From an uncultured Clostridia bacterium (lineage in GTDB: Bacteria; Bacillota; Clostridia; Oscillospirales; Ruminococcaceae): a stretch of DNA of 10,723 bases. Positions 5,493-10,723 of this stretch are shown here, piece after piece. The position numbers and the translations under genes are program-made. Below the pieces are notes generated by a model. The model did not search any database and was not told the origin of the DNA. It saw only the letters and a list, made by a program, of their open reading frames with translations. Within the stretch, counting starts at the first letter, position 1. Every line of letters begins with the position of its first letter. The stretch covers positions 1-10,723 of the forward strand of contig CANEHP010000069.1 in the NCBI GenBank assembly GCA_947427325.1, read 5' to 3'.

Positions 5493-7698
5493 AAAACTTA
5501 ACGGCAGCGTTGATGAAATAGTATTCAGCAATGCGGATACGGGTTATGTAGTGTTCGATTTAGACTGTGACGGGCAGATGATCACTGTTGTGGGAGAGCT
5601 GGGAAATATATCCGAGGGTGAAAGATTGGAGCTTACGGGAGAATATGTTCACAGCGCAAAGTATGGAAGGCAGTTTAAAGCTGTAAGCTGTATCCGTACT
5701 TTACCCACAACTCCCGCAGAAATACGCAGGTATTTAGGCTCGGGCATAATAAAAGGGGTAGGACCTGCCCTGGCCAAAAAAATTGTAGAGCGCTTCGGCT
5801 CGGAGTCTTTGGATATTATTGAAAACGATCCTTTAAGCTTATCGGAATTAAAAGGAGTTACAAGCGATAAAGCTCTTTTTATCAGCTCCGAATACTGTAA
5901 GCTGAGCGGAATGAAAAATGTTGCGGAATATTTGCAGAAATTTGATATAAGTCCTGCTGTAGCGGCGGAGGTATGGAAAAAATACGAAAGCTCGTCCATT
6001 GCTTTTATTAAGGACAATCCCTACATACTTTGCGATGAAGCAATAGGCGTGGATTTTAACCATGCAGACGCCATTGCTTTTTCCGAGGGTATGGAAAGTG
6101 ACAGTACAAACCGCATTATTGCGGGACTTATGTGTTTTTTAAGAGAAAATGCCGACGCGGGACATGTGTGTCTGCCGGTTAACAAGCTTGCCCAGGTTGC
6201 ACAGGAGATTTTGGAGCTTAGCGCCGAGAGCATACACAGAGGAATGGACGAGGCTTTAAACAGTAAGCAGTTAGAGCTTCTTACAATAGGTGAAAAAAGC
6301 TACGTATATTTAAGAGAATATTATCGTGCGGAGAAATATATTGCAGACAAGCTTGCTTTTATGCTGAATATGTCAGGAACTCAGCATAAAGACTGGTCGT
6401 CGGAAATCGAAGGAATTGAGTTTACGGAAAACATTCAGTATGAAGCAATGCAGAAAGCCGCAATTAACGGCTGTATAGAAAATAAGGTGTTCATAATGAC
6501 AGGCGGACCGGGAACGGGAAAAACCACAACTCTAAACGGAATTATTCGGCTTTTAAAAAAGCAGAAAAAAAGCTTGTCCTTAGCCGCCCCAACAGGCAGA
6601 GCCGCCAAAAGAATGAGCGAGGTAACAGGGGAATCCGCCAAAACCATACACAGACTTTTAGAGGTAGATCCAACGGTTACGGACAGGCTTGCCTTTAAGA
6701 AAAACGAAAAAAGCCCTTTAAAGGCAGATGTGGTTATAGTTGACGAAATGTCTATGGTTGATGTGCTGCTGTTTGAGGCGCTGCTTAGAGCCTTAAAGTC
6801 CTCTGCCGCCCTTATTATGGTTGGGGACAGCAACCAGCTCCCCTCGGTAGGCGCAGGCAATGTGCTGAAGGATCTTATTGCAACGGGCGACATACCCACA
6901 GTCCAGCTTACAAAGATATTCAGACAAGCTGCGGAAAGCCTTATTGTTACCAATGCCCATAAAATAGTAAAGGGCAGCCTGCCCGAATTGGACAACAGAA
7001 AAAACGACTTTTTCTTTATGAGCTGTCCTAATGAAACAGATATTCCCAAGCTGGTAATTCAGCTTATTAAAACAAGACTTCCGAAAACCTATGGCTATTC
7101 GCCCTTAGAGGACATTCAAATTCTTACGCCTACCCGATTGGGCTGTACGGGAACAAAGGAACTTAACCGAGATTTACAGTTAGCTTTAAATCCGCCTTCA
7201 AGGGCTAAGGGAGAGGTAAAGATTTTCGATACGGTTTTTCGTGCAGGCGATAAGGTTATGCAGATAAAAAATGATTATGATATTGACTGGCAAAAGGGAG
7301 CGGAACACGGGCAGGGGGTTTTTAACGGCGATATCGGTTTTATTGAGGATATTGACAAGTACAGCGGAAACATTATAATAAATTTTGACGGAAAAAGAGC
7401 CGAATACACTGCCGAAATGATGAGAAGGATCGATTTGGCATATGCCGTTACGATTCATAAAAGTCAAGGCAGCGAGTATAATGCGGTTATTCTGCCGCTG
7501 ACGTCAATCAGCAGAAATCTGATGTACAGAAATCTTTTGTACACAGGCGTTACAAGAGCGAAAAATATTCTTATTTTAATAGGAACAAGGGATCAGGTGG
7601 AGGTTATGGTAAACAACAACCGCAGAACCCTTAGGTATTCCTGTATAAAGCCCTTATTAAAAATTGCTTTAAAAAACATTAAAGGAAATAAAAATTAG
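5476..7698 (+). CDS. recD2: RecD2-type ATP-dependent DNA helicase (SF1B)
   Basis: A 740-aa RecD2-family helicase, a 5'-3' DNA motor of bacteria lacking RecBC partners and acting in DNA repair and replication-fork upkeep. The long N-terminal region includes an OB-like start (KLNGSVDEIVF, 7-17), a helix-hairpin-helix area around GSGIIKGVGPALAKKI (88-103) and further helical repeats to ~250; this region separates RecD2 from short RecD. The helicase core shows Walker A GGPGTGKT (343-350), motif Ia APTGRAAKRM (371-380), Walker B DEMSMVD (423-429), motif III GDSNQLPSVG (450-459), motif V-like TIHKSQGSEY (659-668) and motif VI YTGVTRAKN (689-697). No recB, recC or addAB is near. The gene overlaps the microprotein upstream and its TAG stop directly abuts the comFC ATG, so the three are likely cotranscribed. 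Confidence 0.95.
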   Translation: MEENIEKLNGSVDEIVFSNADTGYVVFDLDCDGQMITVVGELGNISEGERLELTGEYVHSAKYGRQFKAVSCIRTLPTTPAEIRRYLGSGIIKGVGPALAKKIVERFGSESLDIIENDPLSLSELKGVTSDKALFISSEYCKLSGMKNVAEYLQKFDISPAVAAEVWKKYESSSIAFIKDNPYILCDEAIGVDFNHADAIAFSEGMESDSTNRIIAGLMCFLRENADAGHVCLPVNKLAQVAQEILELSAESIHRGMDEALNSKQLELLTIGEKSYVYLREYYRAEKYIADKLAFMLNMSGTQHKDWSSEIEGIEFTENIQYEAMQKAAINGCIENKVFIMTGGPGTGKTTTLNGIIRLLKKQKKSLSLAAPTGRAAKRMSEVTGESAKTIHRLLEVDPTVTDRLAFKKNEKSPLKADVVIVDEMSMVDVLLFEALLRALKSSAALIMVGDSNQLPSVGAGNVLKDLIATGDIPTVQLTKIFRQAAESLIVTNAHKIVKGSLPELDNRKNDFFFMSCPNETDIPKLVIQLIKTRLPKTYGYSPLEDIQILTPTRLGCTGTKELNRDLQLALNPPSRAKGEVKIFDTVFRAGDKVMQIKNDYDIDWQKGAEHGQGVFNGDIGFIEDIDKYSGNIIINFDGKRAEYTAEMMRRIDLAYAVTIHKSQGSEYNAVILPLTSISRNLMYRNLLYTGVTRAKNILILIGTRDQVEVMVNNNRRTLRYSCIKPLLKIALKNIKGNKN

Positions 7699-8397
7699 AT
7701 GGAGGATTTTAAAGCCGCCGCCAAAATTAACGGAATATCAAGAATGTATTTGCTTAAAAGATGGCTTTTGGATTTTGCATATCCTAACCGCTGTCCTTTT
7801 TGCGATAAAATAATCCCTTTTGACGAATATTACTGCGCCGGCTGCGGAAGCTTCTTTTCTGCTCCTCCCGAAAAAGAGGAGCTTAAGTTTTTGAACGGCT
7901 TAACGGCGTTTACAAGCTATGATACCGTCAGCAGAGCCTTTGTTGCGGAGTTAAAGAGCAACAATAACGGTTATGCTCTGTCTGCGGCGGCCTATATGAT
8001 TTTCAAAAGACTCATAGAAGAAGATTTTATTGCGGATTTGGACTGTATAACCTGCGTTCCTATGAGAAGAAAGAATATCCAAAAGAGAGGGTATAATCAA
8101 ACAAAGCTTTTGGCTAAGGAAATATCGGGACTTTTAGGACTGCCCTTTGTTCCCTTACTCAAAAAGACCAAGGATACTTTGGAGCAAAAGAGTCTAAGTG
8201 CCGAAGGGCGTAGGGTAAATGTTAAGGGTGCGTTTTCCGTCGCTTCAAAGCATTATGAACTGAATGGTAAAAATATACTGATTATTGATGATGTCTGTAC
8301 TACCGGCAGTACCTTGTCGGAGAATGCAAGGACTTTAAAATCGGCGGGTGCGGGCAGAGTTTTTGCGGCGGTATTTGCAAAAACGAAATTATACTAA
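7699..8397 (+). CDS. comFC: ComF-family phosphoribosyltransferase-like protein
   Basis: A 232-aa cytoplasmic protein of the ComFC family, linked in other bacteria to natural transformation and handling of incoming single-stranded DNA. An N-terminal zinc-finger-like cluster has Cys32, Cys35, Cys46 and Cys49 (RCPFC ... CAGC). It is followed by VP and KRGYNQ (129-134), then the phosphoribosyltransferase signature ILIIDDVCTTGST (193-205). The ATG directly follows the recD2 stop, with an AAAGGA site (7681-7686) 12 nt upstream. A second ATG at 7744 (residue 16, MYLLKRWLLD) better matches the usual family start and could be the true one. The final Tyr and TAA lie inside the left arm of the palindromic element at 8392-8472, so the gene's tail may have been set by that insertion. 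No other competence genes are in the window. Confidence 0.9.
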   Translation: MEDFKAAAKINGISRMYLLKRWLLDFAYPNRCPFCDKIIPFDEYYCAGCGSFFSAPPEKEELKFLNGLTAFTSYDTVSRAFVAELKSNNNGYALSAAAYMIFKRLIEEDFIADLDCITCVPMRRKNIQKRGYNQTKLLAKEISGLLGLPFVPLLKKTKDTLEQKSLSAEGRRVNVKGAFSVASKHYELNGKNILIIDDVCTTGSTLSENARTLKSAGAGRVFAAVFAKTKLY

Positions 8398-8472
8398 TTC
8401 TCGTCTGAAAATAAACAAGCTTTGCGGTCTGATTTTCGCAAATCTTTGTCTACTTTTAGACGAGAATTAGTA
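8392..8472. mobile_element. Palindromic element A, 81 bp, MITE-like
   Basis: Perfect 15-bp inverted arms lie at 8392-8406 (TACTAATTCTCGTCT) and 8458-8472. They extend inward another ~13 positions with a few wobble-type mismatches, then to an inner stem TTTGCG (8421-8426)/CGCAAA (8437-8442) with a 10-nt loop. The whole element can fold as one hairpin. The outermost bases are TA on both sides, as expected for a TA target duplication. It carries the last codon and stop of comFC. It could also act as a transcription terminator for the comFC operon. It encodes no protein. Confidence 0.7.
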
Positions 8473-8473
8473 T

Positions 8474-8633
8474 TAGTGTGCTGTCCCGCTCAAAAATAAA
8501 ATATCTGCTTGCCCTTTTTCCCATACGCTTCGTTGTCGTCCTCGACTTGCGCCGGCAAGCCTTCGTCCTCCGCCTTGCATATGGAAAAAATTGCTGCGCA
8601 TCTTATTTCATTTTTGAGTGGGACACCACATTA
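8474..8633. mobile_element. Palindromic element B, ~160 bp, MITE-like
   Basis: Imperfect inverted ends of about 28 bp sit at 8474-8501 (core TGTCCCGCTCAAAAATAAAAT) and 8606-8633 (which read on the minus strand as TGTCCCACTCAAAAATGAAAT). A further imperfect inner pair lies at 8515-8528 with 8577-8590, and a small stem CTTGC/GCAAG at 8545-8558. The element starts one base after element A. TA occurs at both outer ends. There is no transposase. It lies between the convergent comFC and flavin reductase genes and may terminate both. Confidence 0.68.
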
Positions 8634-8654
8634 GAGCATATCTGAAAAGCCGCT

Positions 8655-9296
8655 TTATTTTTCGATCTCCAATACACCCAAGCATTCGGGATAAACCTCT
8701 CCGGTATCGGGATTTTGCCTTGAATGCACATTATAGATATACCCTGTTTTTCCGTATCGTCCAAGTTTGCTTTCATCATAGTGGTCGCTGTCCATTGCAA
8801 TCTGCACGGCTTTTAACGCTATCGTAACCGTTTGACCGCCCGGAACAAGCTCATGCTCCCACAAAAGTTCACATTCTACATTTAAAAAGCACTCCTTAAC
8901 ACGGGGAGCATTGACCTTTACGGCTTTTTCTGCGGTAAGTCCCGACGCCGTTATTTCGTCCTTGTCAAAGTCGTTGTTGTCAATGGTTTTTAAGCATTTG
9001 TCATATATGTCCTTTGACGGGAAGTTCATCACGCAGCACTTTGTTTCCTTTAAGGTTTGGTACAAGTGCTGCGATTTCGATACCGAACCCAACAGACAGA
9101 TATATTCTCCGCCTGTTGCGGTAAATGTTGACCATGACTGCAAAGCGGCATTTTCAGTTCCGTTGGATTTGTAGCTTGTAACAAGGAAAACAGGAGAAGG
9201 AACGGCGGCTAAATAATAATGCCATGAAAACCACTCCATTTGTCCCGGCCATATTTCCGTAAAGCTTTCGGGCTTGTTTGAAAATTCTTTTTTCAT
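8655..9296 (-). CDS. Flavin reductase / flavoredoxin-like FMN-binding protein
   Basis: A 213-aa protein with the split-barrel flavin reductase fold (flavoredoxin/DIM6-NTAB group). Such proteins bind FMN and pass electrons between NAD(P)H or other donors and a partner; the true partner here is unknown. Visible features are the opening P-V-F-L-V-T strand (35-40), the Asn/Ser-rich stretch after it (TENAALQSWSTFTA, 47-60) where FMN usually sits, SKSQHLYQTLKETKCCVMNFP (73-93) typical of this family, and a C-terminal strand GVLEIEK. Four cysteines are scattered without a CxxC motif. AAGGAG lies 10 nt before the ATG and the gap to the DUF3795-like gene upstream is 15 bp, so the two are cotranscribed. 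It is the last gene of the regulator operon and ends next to element B. Confidence is high for the family, low for the physiological role. Confidence 0.85.
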   Translation of the reverse strand: MKKEFSNKPESFTEIWPGQMEWFSWHYYLAAVPSPVFLVTSYKSNGTENAALQSWSTFTATGGEYICLLGSVSKSQHLYQTLKETKCCVMNFPSKDIYDKCLKTIDNNDFDKDEITASGLTAEKAVKVNAPRVKECFLNVECELLWEHELVPGGQTVTIALKAVQIAMDSDHYDESKLGRYGKTGYIYNVHSRQNPDTGEVYPECLGVLEIEK

Positions 9297-9311
9297 AATA
9301 GTAATACTCCT

Positions 9312-9641
9312 TTATCCTTTAGATGTATTCATTGTTATGTTTTTCTGCTGTTCTTTCTGTTCATTTTTCCAGCGCTTGCACTGCTCTATTCTCGCTCCAT
9401 GCGGATTATCTCCATGGTCGGGGTCGCAGGAGTACCCAGTTAAAAGCTCGCAGGGAATATCGGGACATTCGCCGCAGTGCGTAAATCCTTTGCTTTGGCA
9501 GCAAACCGCTACGGGACATTCACCGTGAAAAGGGTGTCCGTCGGTTTCGATACAGCCGCCGCAGCCGCAGCTTTCCTTGTATTCGCATCCTGTGCAGTGC
9601 AGACCGCAGCGTGAATCTACCTTTGATAATATTTTTTCCAT
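9312..9641 (-). CDS. Small Cys-rich DUF3795-like protein
   Basis: A 109-aa cytoplasmic protein with 14 cysteines (12, 16, 19, 25, 27, 30, 42, 47, 48, 56, 59, 64, 72, 88). The pattern RCGLHCTGC ... CGCGGC ... ECPVAVCC ... KGFTHCGECPDIPC is that of DUF3795, a family without a settled function. The cysteine spacing suggests zinc or an iron-sulfur cluster; this is an inference. The tail (90-109) is polar and Lys/Gln-rich. I choose the ATG at 9641 because an AGAGG site (9650-9654) lies 8 nt before it and the family starts near here. The frame is open 25 codons further up to a TTG at 9716, without a ribosome site I can see. It sits between a WYL regulator and a flavin reductase, which hints at a redox task. 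Confidence 0.8.
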   Translation of the reverse strand: MEKILSKVDSRCGLHCTGCEYKESCGCGGCIETDGHPFHGECPVAVCCQSKGFTHCGECPDIPCELLTGYSCDPDHGDNPHGARIEQCKRWKNEQKEQQKNITMNTSKG

Positions 9642-9719
9642 GGAATATACCTCTTTTATGTTTTTTCCCAGTGTATCACAGCCAACAGGACAGCTGTATG
9701 TCATGTTCAATCCCAAAAT

Positions 9720-10625
9720 CTATTTTTCATATTTGCTCAAAGTTTTTTTCGTTCTTTCAATATAATCTGTTTTGAAGTCCTCAGGCTTCAATATCTCCAC
9801 TTTATCCCCAAAGCTCAAAAACCAGCTCATGGCGTTATCCTGTCCGCTAAAACCCCATTTTGTGTAAAGCCGTCCGTCCTCTCTCTCGGTAAAGCTGTAA
9901 GGTCCGTATTTCTCAACAAGCCTGTACTTTTCGCTCGCCTCATATACCGCTTCTATCATATATTCATCGGTAAAATGCTGTCCGAAATCAAGCTTTTCGG
10001 CGGGAATCTCCCTTTGTTCAAAAGACTTGTCGGTAATTTTCAAGTCCCACAGCCGACCGAGCTTGTACATTCTGAAATCGTTCCGCCCGGGGCAAAAGAC
10101 GAAAACATACCAACCGGACCACTTAAATACTACCAGGGCAGGCTCTATCAGCTTATCATCCTCTCCCTTATTGTAATAATAATGAAAGGTCACGCACTTT
10201 TTTTCGTGAATGGCTTTTTTCAGCATATTGATTTTTTCGGAAAGGCTGTCCTTATAAAAGGACGACAGATCTACCAAAATATTTTCATCTAAGGGAATGA
10301 CCTTTTCTTTTCCGTACAGCTTATCGGAGAGAGCGGAGGAGGCGGGAGCGGCGGATACGCTTTCAAGAGCCTTTAACCCCGCAAAAACAGCCTGAAGCTC
10401 GTCTTTTGTAAAAACGGTGGTGTCAAAATTAAAGCCTTCCATTATCTCAACGCCGCCGTCCGCACCCTGCGTGGCAACAATAGGTATGCCTGCGCCGCAT
10501 ATAGCTTCAATATCACGGGCAATGGTTCGGCAGGATACTTCAAATTTTTCCGCAAGGTAGGGCATCGTAACCTTGCCCTTTCTCTGCAATACCGTTATTA
10601 TTCCGAGTATTCTGTCTATTTTCAA
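9720..10625 (-). CDS. WYL-domain transcription regulator (HTH, YafY-type)
   Basis: A 301-aa DNA-binding regulator. The N-terminal winged helix-turn-helix of the HTH_11 type spans about 1-60 (IITVLQRKGKVTMPYLAEKF, then the recognition helix SCRTIARDIEAI, 31-42). The WYL domain spans about 135-200, with the name motif present as WYV (172-174) and FRMYKLGRL (184-192). A WCX-type C-terminal region (about 225-300) follows. WYL domains are thought to sense ligands, often nucleic acids or nucleotides, and many act in stress or defence control; the ligand here is unknown. The start is TTG at 10625, supported by AGAAGGA (10633-10639) 7 nt upstream. It heads the operon with the DUF3795-like and flavin reductase genes and probably controls them. 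No promoter is visible in the 29-bp gap to the partial gene upstream. Confidence 0.92.
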   Translation of the reverse strand: MKIDRILGIITVLQRKGKVTMPYLAEKFEVSCRTIARDIEAICGAGIPIVATQGADGGVEIMEGFNFDTTVFTKDELQAVFAGLKALESVSAAPASSALSDKLYGKEKVIPLDENILVDLSSFYKDSLSEKINMLKKAIHEKKCVTFHYYYNKGEDDKLIEPALVVFKWSGWYVFVFCPGRNDFRMYKLGRLWDLKITDKSFEQREIPAEKLDFGQHFTDEYMIEAVYEASEKYRLVEKYGPYSFTEREDGRLYTKWGFSGQDNAMSWFLSFGDKVEILKPEDFKTDYIERTKKTLSKYEK

Positions 10626-10632
10626 GGCTTTG

Positions 10633-10639
10633 TCCTTCT
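10633..10639 (-). promoter_or_regulatory. Shine-Dalgarno that supports a TTG start
   Basis: AGAAGGA on the minus strand lies 7 nt before the TTG at 10623-10625, which opens the WYL regulator. There is no ATG at a comparable place, so the non-AUG start is preferred. Confidence 0.75.
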
Positions 10640-10654
10640 TTCGTAAACTATAAA

Positions 10655-10723
10655 TTAAAGCGTGTTCGCATAAAGCTCAGCACGCATCTTTTCGGCAAAT
10701 TTTGCCGCCTGCTTCGTTAAAAT
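10655..10723 (-). CDS. 3' end of an unidentified gene, cut by the window end
   Basis: A frame entering from the right edge on the minus strand encodes 22 residues, starting ILTKQAAKFAEKM, and stops at TAA (10655-10657), 29 bp before the WYL regulator start. It is nearly identical to the peptide at 1-64, with His/Arg, Val/Ala and last-residue His/Leu changes. It lies on the same strand as the WYL operon and could be its upstream neighbour. The family cannot be named from this tail. Confidence 0.45.
   Translation of the reverse strand: MLTKQAAKFAEKMRAELYANTL
10660..10718. repeat. Right copy of the window-spanning terminal inverted repeat
   Basis: This segment is the reverse complement of bases 1-59 with two differences. 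Only five bases (TAAAAT-type AT-rich end) lie between it and the right edge. The same 15-nt palindrome is present at 10693-10707. Confidence 0.85.

Noticed and set aside
61..7698. Sir2 protein plus helicase as an antiphage defence system
   Set aside because: The sirtuin is a compact CobB-type enzyme at the end of a tRNA synthetase operon. The helicase is a standard RecD2 in a separate, oppositely oriented operon. No effector, nuclease or TIR/SIR2-fusion architecture is present.
8473..8601. 42-codon minus-strand frame inside element B (starts MRSNFFHMQGGGRR)
   Set aside because: It lies wholly within the palindromic element, is Arg/Gly-rich, has no clear Shine-Dalgarno and resembles unconstrained translation of the repeat.
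8398..8654. CRISPR array or tRNA in the gene-free gap
   Set aside because: The gap holds inverted, not regularly spaced direct, repeats, and no cloverleaf with a T-loop consensus was seen.
9642..9716. 25-codon N-terminal extension of the DUF3795-like gene from a TTG at 9716
   Set aside because: The ATG at 9641 has a good AGAGG site and the conserved Cys pattern starts right after it. The extension contains two cysteines but no visible ribosome site.
1..10723. Complete circular plasmid or phage, given the matching ends
   Set aside because: The ends match in inverse, not direct, orientation. There are no replication, partition, integrase or capsid genes, and the gene content is chromosomal housekeeping.

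Overview
The window looks like ordinary chromosomal DNA from a low-to-moderate GC Gram-positive anaerobe, most likely class Clostridia (Oscillospirales/Ruminococcaceae-like). The reasons are strong purine-rich Shine-Dalgarno sites, TTGAAA-N17-TATAAT-like promoters, TTA/AGA/ATA-rich codon use, TTG starts, discrete GltX and GlnS proteins, and a GltX with the N-terminal extension I associate with that group. The taxon is an inference from style, not from a search.

Left arm (61-4115, minus strand): a tightly packed operon read right to left, gltX (glutamyl-tRNA synthetase), glnS (glutaminyl-tRNA synthetase) and a Sir2/CobB-type NAD-dependent deacylase. The gaps are only 2 and 3 bp. It is driven by a clear sigma-A-type promoter at 4165-4193. 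A 209-bp divergent intergenic region also carries a promoter for prmA on the plus strand.

Middle (4325-8397, plus strand): prmA (ribosomal protein L11 methyltransferase), a 50-codon single-pass membrane microprotein that overlaps the next gene, recD2 (SF1B DNA helicase), and comFC (competence-type phosphoribosyltransferase, abutting recD2). A 12-bp perfect inverted repeat (5311-5347) holds the microprotein's Shine-Dalgarno in its loop and its start codon in its stem.

Gap at 8398-8654: two palindromic MITE-like elements lie back to back. Element A is 8392-8472 and contains the comFC stop codon. Element B is 8474-8633.

Right arm (8655-10625, minus strand): a small operon of a WYL-domain transcription regulator, a Cys-rich DUF3795-like protein and a flavin reductase/flavoredoxin-like protein. 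It looks like a redox or stress module.

Ends: bases 1-59 and 10660-10718 form a near-perfect inverted repeat (57/59). Each copy reads as the last ~20 codons of the same protein family, both pointing into the window. They are either two inward-facing paralogues or copies of a dispersed repeat at which the assembled sequence stops. No tRNA, rRNA, CRISPR array, integrase or transposase was seen. The most interesting unexplained structures are the terminal repeat, the RBS hairpin plus microprotein, and the two palindromic elements.
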